Of a stretch of 64,000 nucleotides of DNA, positions 1 through 11,046 are shown in pieces. Below the pieces are notes generated by a model. That model was not told where the DNA came from, made no database searches, and was given only the letters and a program-made list of their open reading frames with translations. The stretch covers positions 124,001 to 188,000 of the forward strand of contig JAGTXX020000004.1 of assembly GCA_019044685.2 (NCBI GenBank), in the 5' to 3' direction. The DNA comes from Nannochloris sp. 'desiccata' (taxonomy: Eukaryota > Chlorophyta > Trebouxiophyceae > Chlorellales > Chlorellaceae). Both the position numbers and the translations under genes were made by a program. Position 1 is the first letter of the stretch. Every line of letters starts with the position of its first letter.

Positions 1-34
1 AATGAAGTATAATGTTTCTAAACAGAAACCCAAA

Positions 35-208
35 TTACTTTACAATCCTCAAAAATACCATCTCTCCTGTCAATGGAGGTGCAGCAGGTGCGTTGTCAAA
101 ACCTTCAAGCTGCAAAACAAGCTCCAAAATTCCGGAGAGAGGAGACTCAGAGGCATCTTCAATCTCCTCTGCCTTGAAAATTTCTCTAGATATTTCGGAA
201 GGGCAAGG
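35..208 (-). CDS. possible terminal exon of an unidentified gene
   Basis: On the minus strand a 58-codon open frame runs from just after a possible acceptor (TTAATAG, ending at 209) to a TAA at 37-35. Its composition looks coding, with mixed acidic, Leu and Pro residues and the end LELVLQLEGFDNAPAAPPLT followed by GEMVFLRIVK. I do not recognise the family and found no convincing upstream exon before the sulfotransferase gene. It could also be a chance open frame. Confidence 0.22.
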   Translation of the reverse strand, partial: PCPSEISREIFKAEEIEDASESPLSGILELVLQLEGFDNAPAAPPLTGEMVFLRIVK

Positions 209-752
209 CTATTAATTTGGGGAGAATGTCATTATAAATAGGGTTTTAGGATGGAGCAGAGCAAGATGCAAGCAAGAATTCCACGCTGGGCTTGAGACAA
301 GGTTGCTACGATAGGCGCTTGATGCTTGGCACAGCCAAAACAGCTCAAGGTTTGCCCGCTTGGGTCCTTGAGACTGCTTCATGCATGAAGACGTACGCTT
401 TGAGTGTATTTATCGATTTCAACTTGGCTACTCGCCTATTTTTAGCCCAAATGTCAACTCTTCATGAGAGTTCACTCTTTAAAAGACGCCCTGCCCTTTT
501 TAGTTGCTTGTGGCATAGCCTCACACGAATAACAGACATATTACCAGTATTTAACTGCAATAATACATAGAATACATTATCAATAAAAACCTTGAATTGG
601 GTGAAGGTAGTTTAATAAAAGCATTATCAATCCCTGGATTACTTTAAAAACCCAACATAATAAAAATTCGGCAACTAAAAAGTTGCCGCCACTGCTCCTG
701 TTTTCACTTATTTTTAACTTTCATTTATTCATTTCTACTGATCTAGTCACAC
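209..752. other. intergenic, nothing recognised
   Basis: Mostly AT-rich sequence. A 92-codon plus-strand open frame at 292-570 shows no family signature. The last ~200 bases probably hold the 3' untranslated region of the minus-strand sulfotransferase gene. Confidence 0.4.
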
Positions 753-2233
753 TTACTGTAATAATCCAGCTTCAAAACGTCTTGCTACATAATCCACACA
801 CCGGAACCCTTCCCCTACAGCTCCACCATCGTTATTGTAAAAGTATCCATCATGAAAACCTTGATCCTTATACCAGCGCATATGATCTGAACATTCCTCT
901 ACCACATGTGCTTGCAAGCGTCTAAACTTCTCAAGTACAGCATCAAAATCAGGTTTACTTTCAGGGTCGATTGAATGTGCCTCCCTAATTGCAGTAATAC
1001 GACTATCCAAGGATGCTTCTGCAAGGCGGTACACTTCTTGATCCAGAGCATTTGTCTCTTCGATAAATTCAATCATCTCTGCTGGAATGGAATCTTTCGT
1101 AGGGTACCTGCCAGTTTGATTTTTAGCGGAAGTATACGCTATGTCCCTAAAAGTAAGGCCGTACTCTAAAGCAAAGGCGACAACCGCCTCATCAAATCGC
1201 TCTTGGACAAAGATAAAATCGTAAGGTTGCAAAGCATCAAATGGGGTAGCTTCTTTAGGTTTATCTGCGATATCTTTGAACATAAGATTCTCTTCCTGGA
1301 TGACATATTCCTTCATTTTGTCCAACACTTCTTGAGGTATGGGCTGATTATCAGAAAGCGCTTTGTTGGTCATAGTTAACAAATCTGGAGCCCCTTTCGC
1401 TCCTCCTTCTCGATAGACAAAGAAAAAATGACTAATAACGCGGGAAACAGGGTCGCGAACAGAGGTGAAGAGTAATGGATTTCTTAATTGAGCAGCTAGG
1501 ACCGAGTCATATTTGCCGTGGTCTGTGATTGCGAGGTGTTTGAAACCTAGTTGACGATATCTAGCAATCTGTGTAGTGCCACGGGTCGCTTCCCAGAAGC
1601 CGTAAACTTGTCCGTTTTCATCTACAGGCATGGTCATGCAGGTCATGGCGTGATGGGCGCAGAGGCCATTGAGAATCCCTTTGAGAGTGCTTCCTCCAGT
1701 TTTCTTCGTCTTTACAAGCCAGAAATCACGAGGGAAGATGCTAGGAGCAGAGAGCGAGAGGAGAGAATTTGGACTATTGAATTTTGTTGAGTATAAAGCA
1801 GTAGAAGAGAGGTCAGCTGCTGTTCCAGTAGAAGCAGCAGCAATCAAGGCAGCGATGTCGTCAGAGGCAAAAGCAGAAGTAGTTTCAGGCACCTCGACGC
1901 TGGATTTCGTGGTTCCATAGTTATCGCTATATTTAAAAAAGATTTATAAAGAAGAGAGAGCGCTAGAAGGTGAGTTAAGGTTTCAAACCTGGTTTAGCCG
2001 AAGAATATGAGTTTCTGGGTGATAAGGCACAAGACTTACTCTGACGGCGGTGCGAGCATTGGTCGGCCGCATTTAATTCCATGAGCTGTATTTGATATGC
2101 CATAAAAGCATGCAAGTATAATAACTAGAGCAGCGCCGGAAATTATTCCAAGGAGAAAGTGCGAAGCTGAACGCTTCTGGCTGCGATAATGAGGGCTCAG
2201 CGGCTGCATATTGCGCAGAACTGGAGGACCCAT
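753..2233 (-). CDS. Golgi-type carbohydrate sulfotransferase, two exons
   Basis: Predicted to move sulfate from PAPS to a glycan in the secretory pathway. Exon 1 is 2233-2040 and exon 2 is 1926-753, giving 455 aa. The intron has a perfect GTAAGT donor and a TATAG acceptor, and the join keeps the frame (GA|C). Exon 1 encodes a short basic tail and one membrane segment at about residues 26-47, the type II topology of Golgi enzymes. KTKKTGGSTL (about 137-146) matches the 5'-phosphosulfate-binding loop, and TSVRDPVSRVISHFF (about 220-235) matches the 3'-phosphate-binding motif. The acceptor sugar cannot be told. The gene faces an FkbM-like methyltransferase 216 bp away. Confidence 0.82.
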
Positions 2234-2449
2234 GTAGAGCTTATATAATGAATAATCGAAATGAAGGGAAGAAGCGAGAATACAATTTGCGCTGATGTTC
2301 GCGTGATAGGGTCACGTTATGCAGTCCAAGAAAAAGCTTTTTGTCAAGGTTGCGAGGAGTGAGCCTTAGCGAGCAAGCGACGTTTTTAGGTATTAACTAA
2401 CGATATTAAGCGTTCATAGTGTTCTATAATTGGCTAGCAAGTAGCTGAG
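2234..2449. promoter_or_regulatory. shared divergent promoter region
   Basis: A 216-bp gap separates the start codons of the sulfotransferase (minus) and the methyltransferase (plus), so both promoters must lie here or overlap the first exons. No clear TATA pair is visible. Confidence 0.5.
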
Positions 2450-3646
2450 ATGAAATTCCCGCGCTCTCAAGATGGGCTTTTCAGTGTAGTTGGGTCGCAC
2501 TCGCACCACTCGAAAAGTAAAAAATCAACAAGGTTCCCTTTGCTCGCTCTCTCTATTGCAGCTACCTGTTTCTTTATTATCTCTCTTCACTATCGAATGT
2601 CCTATGCTATGCCCCTGAAGAACCCTTACCAAACCCCGCTCGCAATCGAAAAGTCTCCAAATAATATCAAAGCCAGGCACCAACACCCCAATCTGGCGAA
2701 GTCCTTTTTTGAGCGAGAAACTCAAAATCTAGCTGCCTTTTGCGAAGCCTGGATTTCTCAATTATCTCGCGGAGCACGAGATCCATTTTCCTGGATACAA
2801 GAACTCACCCCAGCAGAAGGTTTGGTGCCCTTTGCTGTGGCCGTGCCAACTCACAACCATGGAGGAGCGATTGGCCGCTCCCTCGAGCGTTATGGCAGTT
2901 GGCAACCTGAGCTCACCGAAGATTTGCTTGATGCCTTAGACCAAGCAGGCCCTGATTCTGTGTTTTTAGATATTGGAGCAGGTCTAGGTTGGTTTTCTTT
3001 TGTAGCAGCTGCTGCCAATCACTCTGTATTGGCTCTTGAAATTGAAAATTTAAATATTGCAGCAGTAAGACGATCTTTTTGTGCAAACAACCAAAATTTT
3101 GGTGATTTTACTTTGCTTGGAAGTAGTGAGACCACTAGTACAACACATCACGCGTTAGGTGTGACTGAGATGTTGTTAAACGTATCTCCCAGAATGATAG
3201 AAGGCTTGTCAGCGCCTTCTTCATCCCAACCTCGAGAGCCGGAGCTGCCCGGAGATCACATTGAGGAAAGGATTGAAACTTTACATTTAGCACGAGCCCG
3301 TGGATCCGCTGTTTTAGTGCATCCAGCAACTACACGTGAAGTTCTTGAAGTCATGGCAGCTGGTGCCAGCGTTGTGTGGCCAGAAATAAAGCCATTAGCT
3401 ATCGCTATGGTCTTACCCGTACCCACCTCGGCGAGCGGTGGCGAAAGTGGACCAGTAAGTCAAAAAAAAACTGAAGAAATAGCTTCTTTGGTGTTTCATA
3501 GAATGCATGCTTTAGGCTATGATGTGAGAATGGATGCTGCAAGCAATATGGCTCAATCTCCAGCTGCCTTTGATTCTTTAGCGGCAATGGTGGCGTCAGG
3601 AAGGAACAGTGAGATGCTAGCAATGTGGTTTACTTGGAGAGGGTAG
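2450..3646 (+). CDS. FkbM-like SAM-dependent methyltransferase, type II membrane protein
   Basis: A single-exon gene of 398 aa. A hydrophobic segment at about residues 30-46 follows a basic His/Lys/Ser-rich tail, predicting a Golgi-anchored protein with a lumenal catalytic domain. Residues 172-190 (FLDIGAGLGWFSFVAAA) form the SAM-binding motif I of class I methyltransferases, followed by an acidic motif (LALEIE). Overall layout resembles the FkbM family, which often O-methylates sugars. The divergent sulfotransferase suggests both decorate the same glycan; that is inference. Family placement rests on the motif only. Confidence 0.7.
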   Translation: MKFPRSQDGLFSVVGSHSHHSKSKKSTRFPLLALSIAATCFFIISLHYRMSYAMPLKNPYQTPLAIEKSPNNIKARHQHPNLAKSFFERETQNLAAFCEAWISQLSRGARDPFSWIQELTPAEGLVPFAVAVPTHNHGGAIGRSLERYGSWQPELTEDLLDALDQAGPDSVFLDIGAGLGWFSFVAAAANHSVLALEIENLNIAAVRRSFCANNQNFGDFTLLGSSETTSTTHHALGVTEMLLNVSPRMIEGLSAPSSSQPREPELPGDHIEERIETLHLARARGSAVLVHPATTREVLEVMAAGASVVWPEIKPLAIAMVLPVPTSASGGESGPVSQKKTEEIASLVFHRMHALGYDVRMDAASNMAQSPAAFDSLAAMVASGRNSEMLAMWFTWRG

Positions 3647-5285
3647 ATAGGAAAAGCTCCAAACTAAAGGCCTATCCAACTTATCTATATAGTATTGATA
3701 GCAGTTTATATACTCTCAAGATATTGATCTACCTATCTACCTAAGTATTACCACTGCGTATTCCAGCAGTGCTCTATTTGTGTCCTCAAAGGAGTTGCGG
3801 CATTCGATGCAATTCTTGTATCATAAAATTTGATATAAAATTACAATTTTCGATGCATTATTAAGAGTAATAACAATCGATTCCTTGAAAATAATCCCCT
3901 TGTTGAATTCTACTTAGATTACATATGTCTATACCTTTATCGCGTTCGCTAGGGTACTACTTTCAAATTTTTTTAATTAAATCTGTAGATATCCGTTTGT
4001 TACATAAACAACGCCATAAATTCATCTTGCAAGGAGGCGCAATTTATTCAGAAATAACATTTAAAGAAATTCATAAATATAAAACAACGGCGGGTCGCGC
4101 CGGGGACTATTGGCACGACCAAAACAGCCCTAGAAATTAGACTAGAGGACTTAGGCACTGTCCTATAAAAGTAGCTGTTATAGCAATGCCAGTGGCTGAC
4201 GCCCAATGATTCCTGTTTCGGACCCGAAAAGGATTCATGTGACCATTGAATCCAACGGCCCGCTGGTCACTTCCAAATTGTAAACCAAAAAACTCAATAA
4301 GGAATGCTTGGTTTTGTCGCAGCTCATGCAACCTTGCAGTGCCCAAGAAATACCCTCTACGTGGCCGGGCATTTTAAAACACGGCGACAGACATCAGATC
4401 CAAACGCCAGTCATAGATTCTTCTCCATAGCAAGCTTTTCTTCGTTCACGCCAGGCTGCTGCAACCGGCGGCAGGTGTAAGAATGAATACGTCCGATACA
4501 CAATTACTGAATTAAAAAAAAGACAGCGTTGCGAACGCGGCGTGGCTTTATGTAGGCAACGAAAAGAAAATTCCAGAGCTTTCGTCGTGCTGAGCTGGCA
4601 AATCAAGTCGTTGACCAAAAGATGCCTCTTTTCCTGCTCAAACTGAGCTAAATGCAGATCAGAAACGGCATAAAACGCGGCAATTGCCCTGCGGCTCCCA
4701 AAACTTGTCGCTTTGGCGCTTTCCTCGAAGCCAGCGATCATGTCCTCCATGTTCGATATTCGATCTCGGGATGATTAATTGGGGAAGAGGAAGCCGCGAG
4801 TATGCATGGTATAGTTTTTCTCACGACTTTGGCTGCTCGGAAACGGGCCTGCAGGCGTTATGCCGCCTCCTCCTAGCTCGATCCCCATGCCGGCATGCCT
4901 CGATCATGGCGTCTCCGCGCGACCCGCCGCTCCGCGGATGTTAAGGGCCCATTAATTGGGCCTCGCAACGCTGCAATTATTGGAGATCTCATTTTACACA
5001 AAGGCCGCCCCCAACATTTGAAATAATTTTTTATCGACCAGGCTGAACTGGCGGCTCGACCGTTATGTGTACTGTTCATTCATTATGTAATTATCATACT
5101 TTTTTCTTCCCAAATTCTTGTAACAAAAAACCTATCCGGACACTCGACAAAACGAAAGAAAAGAATGTGCATTTAAAAAAATGGACGTAAAGGAAGTAAT
5201 ACTTTATGACAAATAGGGTCAGTAAAGATTAATTAGTAGTCAAAGTAGAAAGAAAGTACAAAATTGAAAAATTAATTGTTGTTTT
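3647..5285. other. long intergenic region with degenerate minus-strand open frames
   Basis: About 1.6 kb without a supported gene. Two minus-strand open frames (4750-4394 and 4346-4137) have coding-like stretches but no shared splice junction that keeps both open, and no family signature. Around 4640-4980 the sequence is clearly richer in G+C than its surroundings. A decayed gene or transposon remnant is possible. Confidence 0.3.
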
Positions 5286-5306
5286 GGGGGGGGGCGGGGG
5301 GGGGGG
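5286..5306. repeat. poly-G tract (one C interruption)
   Basis: Nine G, one C, eleven G, immediately beyond the SBP gene's stop codon. On the gene's strand this is a poly-C run. Length may be unreliable in the assembly. Confidence 0.9.
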
Positions 5307-5307
5307 T

Positions 5308-6690
5308 TTACCCAGACGACGTCCTTCGTGTAATCTTCGGTTCCTCCTCTGTATCTGGAGGCTGCGGTAATGTTACTGATGACGGCCCCTCACCATCTGC
5401 ATTTACAGCAGGATCATCAGGAGCACCACTTCCATCTTTATTGTGTTTATTGTTTTCCACAGTATGAAAATTCTCCGGTGGCGGCAAGGTGGCCGTCGTC
5501 GTAGCGACATGGTGAGCGGCAGGAGTAGTGATAATTGTGGGGACAATATACGTACTTTGATGAATTACTTTATTTGACATATTTACCTCTTCAATTGCTG
5601 ACCTATTGATCCTTCTCTCCAACATTTGATATGCTAATTCTGCAGCCTCCAACCCTTGTCTTTGTTGTTGCTGCTGTTCGTGTTGTTTATTAATCACCGC
5701 AACTTGGATCAGCTGCTCTTCGATATCCGCCACTTCGAGATTCACCCTCGCAAGCTGTTGTTCTGCAGCGAGCTTTCTTCGTTTCGCTTCCATACTTGCT
5801 AGTGCAATGCCCTTGGTTTCTACTTCATGTTTCAATGTTTTCAGTTCTTGAAACAAATAAAATAAAGCGTCAGCTTCTGCGTTGCCAGTGTGCCCATCAC
5901 CGAGGGAACCTACAGCGGTGAATTGGCCTAGCACAGAATCTAAACTATCCACATCTATAGGAGAGGTAGTAGCTATGGTTGTAGTAGTTGTATCAGCGCC
6001 ATATAAACTACCGTCGACGTTGGTTATAGGTTGTTGGGTCTGTTGTGATTGTGGTTGTGGCTGGTGCGGTGCCAGAGCCTCAGCAGGGAGCCCTTGCTGT
6101 AATTGCAGCAGTTGTTGCTGCAGAAATGCCATTTCTGGAGAGTTATTGTGCTGGCTACTGCTGATGTTATTGTTATAAAATCTAGTGGGATATAATCCTG
6201 CTGTCGTCGGTAAAGAAGGCCGTGGTAATGCTTCTGCTGTTTGAACAGCGGAGGGCAAGTGGTTGCCGCTGCTCAACTGGTATGGAGGAAGTGAAGGTGG
6301 AGAGGACGCATAGGCTGCTCTCTGCAAGTTTTCATACCGTTGATTTCTTTTCTTGGTATTACGTAAGAGTAGACATTGCCTACAGGTTCGTTTCGGCCCG
6401 TCGTATTCGCTTAAGATCTTAAATCGAGAGCACTGACCACAAAAGCGTTGTGGAATGCCTTCAACAATGATAGCCTCTGCTGCCCAATGATCACGGCAGA
6501 GGTAATATTTGCGATTTGTGTTGGTCTGAGTATTCAAATCAGTTTGGCAGTCTACTACACGGCAACGGCCAGCGATGCGGGCGTTGCATAGAACTGGAAG
6601 AGGGCCCCCGGCAGTGGCAGTGAATGGCGACGGCGCCAGGGAAGGATTTAAAAAGTGACCACCAGCGCCTAGAGGGACCTTTTCGCTCAT
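5308..6690 (-). CDS. SBP-box transcription factor with altered second zinc site
   Basis: A 460-aa single-exon protein; SBP proteins bind GTAC-core DNA in the nucleus and occur only in green plants and green algae. The SBP domain spans about residues 35-118. Zinc site 1 looks intact (C43, C48, C65, H68). In site 2 C84, C87 and C103 are present, but the usual His of the SRFH motif is Lys (SRFK, K91). An extra Cys follows at 106 (RTCRQC) and could take over. The basic tail KKRNQRYE resembles the overlapping nuclear localisation signal. The rest is low-complexity Gln/Pro/Thr sequence, a Leu/Ala/Glu-rich coiled coil (about 270-360) and an acidic C-terminus. Which process it controls cannot be told. 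Confidence 0.87.
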   Translation of the reverse strand: MSEKVPLGAGGHFLNPSLAPSPFTATAGGPLPVLCNARIAGRCRVVDCQTDLNTQTNTNRKYYLCRDHWAAEAIIVEGIPQRFCGQCSRFKILSEYDGPKRTCRQCLLLRNTKKRNQRYENLQRAAYASSPPSLPPYQLSSGNHLPSAVQTAEALPRPSLPTTAGLYPTRFYNNNISSSQHNNSPEMAFLQQQLLQLQQGLPAEALAPHQPQPQSQQTQQPITNVDGSLYGADTTTTTIATTSPIDVDSLDSVLGQFTAVGSLGDGHTGNAEADALFYLFQELKTLKHEVETKGIALASMEAKRRKLAAEQQLARVNLEVADIEEQLIQVAVINKQHEQQQQQRQGLEAAELAYQMLERRINRSAIEEVNMSNKVIHQSTYIVPTIITTPAAHHVATTTATLPPPENFHTVENNKHNKDGSGAPDDPAVNADGEGPSSVTLPQPPDTEEEPKITRRTSSG

Positions 6691-7630
6691 TTTCTGTCAA
6701 ATATAAAGAAGATAATGTAGATGAGCTTAGGAAGTGATGGGGTTCGCATGGTCGAGGTTACTGGTAAAAATAAAAGCCCTGAGATTTCATATGTCTTGGA
6801 TTGAATTCACTTACCTTTAAGCAACAACTAGTGATACTTATCAATGGATAATATACATCTGTTTAAAGGATCATTGGAGGACTGCGTTGCTTCAGTTTAT
6901 GTTCTTGTTATGATATAATTGACGCATCTTCGTGAAAATTAATTAATTACACTACAAAGAAATCAACTCAAATACGTCTCCTGGATTTCTATTTGAGTTT
7001 AATAATTCTTCCTAGCATTTACATGCAAGAAAAGCTGATTTTGAAGAATTTTGTAGTGGCTGTCAGATGACATCTTTCTTATGGGAGATTAAGGAGAAGT
7101 GACTTCTGGCCACGGCATTTGTGGCCAACATGTACATCAGCCAACGGCACTACACCATCGGCAGCTGGTGATACCTGAGCCGATTTTCCCTCCTTCTTCT
7201 CCCTCCAGCAGCAAGGAATAAGAAAGACCAGGAAGTCGCAGTAGATGTTACCATGCATTACCTGGACGGTATTCTTCATTTCTGGAGAAAATGGTCAAAA
7301 AGATAGGGTGAGACGGAGCGGTGGCGCCAACCCTTCCGAACCGTCGTGGGTACTAGTTTGCATTGGTTCTCACTCTATATTTGTTGGACGAACTCTGTTG
7401 CCTTTAAATATTATTATCCTCAATGGAATTGGTTGCTATAGCTGGTTTGTTCAGATTTCAGATTTCAGTAGGGCGGCCGAAATGCAGAAAATCAGAACCT
7501 CAAGAAGAAAGAGTGATGACCGATTGTGAGAACTTTTGTTCAAGCGGGAAGCAACTCTCCAATCCACAGAGTCTTTTGTTATCAACTAAACTTTTCAATA
7601 AAATCAAATCCTACAATATATGCGGTAGCT
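6691..7630. other. divergent intergenic region between SBP and RR-TZF genes
   Basis: About 940 bp of 5' flanks of two divergent genes. Short open frames at 7079-7279 (-) and 7245-7529 (+) show no family motif. Nothing else recognised. Confidence 0.4.
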
Positions 7631-9144
7631 ATGTATCAATCACGGCCTGCAGCAACAAAAGACAGCAGCAATTTAGAAATGATTGGCCCACTCCATCCAA
7701 CCTTCTATATTGCTCGAGAAATCTTGGCCCAAAGCCATGAGGTAACACTGTTTTAAAAATGCTCGTGACGTTGGGTATGGCAGCAATCTTGATACGGTAG
7801 TTCTAACGTTTTCCCACGTCAAAAATTACAGATGGGAAAAAAGCGGGAGAAAGCACTCGAGCCCCATAACCCCGCTTTGGCTACTGACCAATTTCGTATG
7901 TACTCTTTTAAGGTGCGCGTGGTCAAGAATTTAGTTTTTGGGCATCCAGATCACTCTTGCAGCATCGATTGCTCTCTCTCACACACACACCTCTTTTTCC
8001 GCAGATCGATGCCTGCCCCCACGTTGGCGAGCCCCACGACATCAATGAATGCCCATACCTCCATCCCGGTGAGAAAGCCCGCCGCCGTGATCCCCGTGTG
8101 TTCCAATATGAAGCTTTACCCTGCCCCGACTTTAGGAAATCTCAATGCAAGCGTGGAGATGCCTGCCCTTATGGTCATGGCGTCTTCGAGTGCTGGCTCC
8201 ACCCTTCCAAGTACAGGACCACTCTATGCAAAGAAGGTGCCGCCTGCACCCGCTCTGTCTGTTTCTTTGCTCACTCTCTTGAACAATTGAGGGAACCCAC
8301 CGCTCCGGCCCCCTACAAAAACTCTACCGCTACCACTACCGCTCATTCTCAGCACATTCAATTACCTCCCATCGTTACCAATCGTGGTGCCTCTACCCTC
8401 AAAGCACTGTCTTTGCCTTCTTCCTGTGAAAACAACCACCCTGATTCTCCGGGGTCAATTCTCCACCAGCAAAGTCGCAGCAGCAGCAACTCTTCCTCTA
8501 GATCTAGTCATGGCAGTAGTACTAACGATGGTCACGGAGCCTTTTCTTTATCAACTACTACTACTACGCTTTCCTTGCCTTCTTCTGTAGATACCTCCCG
8601 CTGTGCCTCTCCCGGTGCCTCTACTGCAGCTGCCTCAACCGCCGCTGCAGCAATGGAAAATTTCCGTCTGGCATCTATGAGCTTACCTAGCTCTGTAGAC
8701 TCAAGCCTTGCCTCTACTCCTGTACTGTCTGAAGCAATTGAATCTGGTCTGGGTTTCTGTTTACCCGCCTCCATCGATATCGATAGTGAAAATCTACATC
8801 TTTTCAATAAACATACGAGTGAAGACAATGGCTGTAGCGATGATGTAGCTATGGCTGCTGCAGTAGCCCTTCGTGCTCAACAACAGCAAGCAGTATCTGC
8901 AGCTGCAGCTGCACAGGAGGTTCTTACTCGTATTTTGCAGACTGCGGCAGTGAATGGAGTGACGGTTTCACAGCCACAGGCACAGTTGCAGATGCAGTGC
9001 TCTTCCTTTTCCCGTCTTCCTCCTCTCTATCCATCTCTTTCTGTTACTACGTCGGCTGTTTCAGCAGCTGTAAAGAAGCAAAATGAGCAGCAGAATAAAG
9101 CAGAATTTGCCTTGCAGCAACTGATGGCTGGTTTAGGTCTTTAA
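7631..9144 (+). CDS. plant-type RR-TZF CCCH zinc-finger protein, three exons
   Basis: Exons 7631-7741, 7832-7912 and 8005-9144 give 443 aa; introns are GTAACA...TTACAG and GTGCGC...CCGCAG and both joins keep the frame. The protein shows the Arg-rich plus tandem CCCH layout of plant TZF regulators: FRMYSFK at the end of exon 2, then [16 protein letters not shown], then C104-x7-C112-x5-C118-x3-H122 and C139-x5-C145-x4-C150-x3-H154 (GVFECWLHP between them). Plant members bind RNA, move between nucleus and stress granules and promote mRNA turnover. The C-terminal two thirds are Ser/Thr/Ala/Gln-rich. The start (ATG 7631) is the first Met close to the splice site; an in-frame ATG-like start at 7526 is possible. 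Confidence 0.88.
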
Positions 9145-10075
9145 AAAAAGTTTACTTTTTCCTCTGTATTACTTTTTCGAAATAAAATACTTTCTGCCGT
9201 TCTTTATTAACTTACCCTCAAACACCCACAACGAGATTATGTGCGGCAACGGAGAGAGGGGTTTATGCTCCCAACGAGCCGTTCTTTGATAAATCTAGCT
9301 AGATAGACCCAAAGGAGTGTGCCTGCTTTCTTTTTTAACGCTCCAAACATACCCCGCATATTTATCTAAACCAGTATACACCTTGATGATCTATTGATCA
9401 ACTACTTCACCGCTGGTGCTCTTTTCTTTCTTTCTACTTTGACAGGTCGTTTTATGATGCCTCTAGCGCTCTGACTTTTTTTTTTGCTTTTTGCTCCCTC
9501 TTTTCGTCCTTTGTCCACGAAGGACGATGCCCACCCTTGCCCTATTCTGCAATTTACATAGATCCATACATCAGCAATAGAAAACAATTGAATTTTCTAG
9601 GCTTTTATACCCACCCATCGAACGATTTTTCGATTGCTCTTTCCCTCATTGCTCACCACAGCCGCACATTTCTTTACCCGCTGTACTTTATTTTTTACCC
9701 AACAAAAATGATTTTATTTGTTCGTAACAGTACCGTTATGAGATTACTAATTGATAGATAGTAGAGACTAATTGTATATCTTTTTCCTTGTACTTATGAA
9801 TCGCTTGCTTGCTTTTATGCTGAGAACAGAACGAATGATTTTTACTTTTAATTTCCCGCCGACCGGGAAACTTTTTTTTCTTGTTTACTGACTATTTTGA
9901 CCTTGTTAATTAGTTTTGATCTGCTATTTTCCCACTCTTTCGCTCCCTTTTCCCATTAATGTCTGTTGATATGAGCAACTGACTGAGTTATCACTATTAA
10001 AATATACTATATTGAGAAGATTGAATTTTAGTTTTGTAAATAGAAAATTTGAAAAAGTAGCGTTGCTGGCTGCAT
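9145..10075. other. convergent 3' region, nothing recognised
   Basis: AT-rich and T-rich sequence between the ends of the RR-TZF gene (+) and the LYRM7-like gene (-). A Lys/Arg-rich minus open frame at 9402-9587 is the complement of a T/C-rich stretch and is not supported as a gene. Confidence 0.45.
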
Positions 10076-10724
10076 CTATTCTGTCTTCTTCTTTCTTTTT
10101 TCTCTTGGCAACGTCATTCCTGGAGCTATTGGTTCAGCTACGCTTCCGGTATGCTCCTTTTTAACTTCCATTTCTGCAGAAGGAGAAAAAGTAGGAGTTG
10201 GATAGTAAAAAACGGTAGTAAAACCTTGAGAGCCGCACAGGTCCGACTGGTTGGTTATATCACCAGTAGTTCTAATTTCTTACCAATATGACCTTTATCA
10301 TTTGCAGTTGCCTGTACTATGGCTGTTCTAAGGAATGCAGCTGCTTCTTTGCCTTCGTTTATCAATTGTTCTAGCTGTGCAGCGTCAGTCACTTGGCGGG
10401 AGCCCTGATCGAGGGAAAAGAAGATTGAGGGAAGTGGGACGATGAGAATGAGAAATCGCTGATTATCAGCATTTATATACACATGGTGCCGTAATTTTAT
10501 TTATCAGCTTAGTTTCGCACATTATTACCTCTAGTTTGCTACGAATTTCTTGCTTTGCAGCTGCTAACATGAAGTCATCTCCTTTAAATGCTGCATTAAA
10601 ATAGAACTAAAACACGTTAGTAAACCCATAATAAACTGATGTTTACAAATTGCAGAGTGATGGGCGCACCATGCGAAGCAGAACGGAGCAACTGCCTGTA
10701 AACTTGTAGACCTTGCATTACCAT
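10076..10724 (-). CDS. LYRM7: LYR-motif complex III assembly factor (LYRM7/MZM1-like), four exons
   Basis: Exons 10724-10670, 10590-10529, 10404-10284 and 10173-10076 encode 111 aa, the usual size of the family. Introns start GTGCGC, GTAATA and GTAAGA and end in CAG; every join keeps the frame. The protein opens with the LYR-type motif QVYRQLLR, continues FKGDDFMLAAAKQEIRSKLE, and has the conserved C-terminal stretch LEQLINEGKEAAAFLRTAIV, like human LYRM7 and yeast Mzm1. Those proteins hold the Rieske iron-sulfur protein in the mitochondrial matrix before insertion into complex III. The tail is Lys-rich. The coiled-coil gene starts 322 bp away on the other strand. Confidence 0.8.
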
Positions 10725-11046
10725 GTTTACTAAGAATTATGCAGCCCTTGTCGGGTGTACTCTCTTGAATGTGTGTATATAGATTAATGAAATGGCCAGG
10801 GACAACGATGGCTCAATTATGAGGAGAGATAGCACAGAAAACCCCTCTTTCTTTTCAAATGTTCAAGTTGGACCAGTTTCAAACTAAGTTTGAAACGCTC
10901 CTGTTTTGAATTAAGTCTCAATTCTATAATCGCTATCTCGCATACTATACATTTGAAAATCCCCTGATCATATCTCCACGAGGCTTGACTTCCCATCAGT
11001 CTACATTTCACAAGCTAATCCTCAGATCAATAGTTTGAATTGAAAA

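Noticed and set aside
9402..9587. Basic Lys/Arg-rich minus frame
   Set aside because: It is the complement of a T/C-rich 3' region, has no upstream promoter or splice context, and no family motif.
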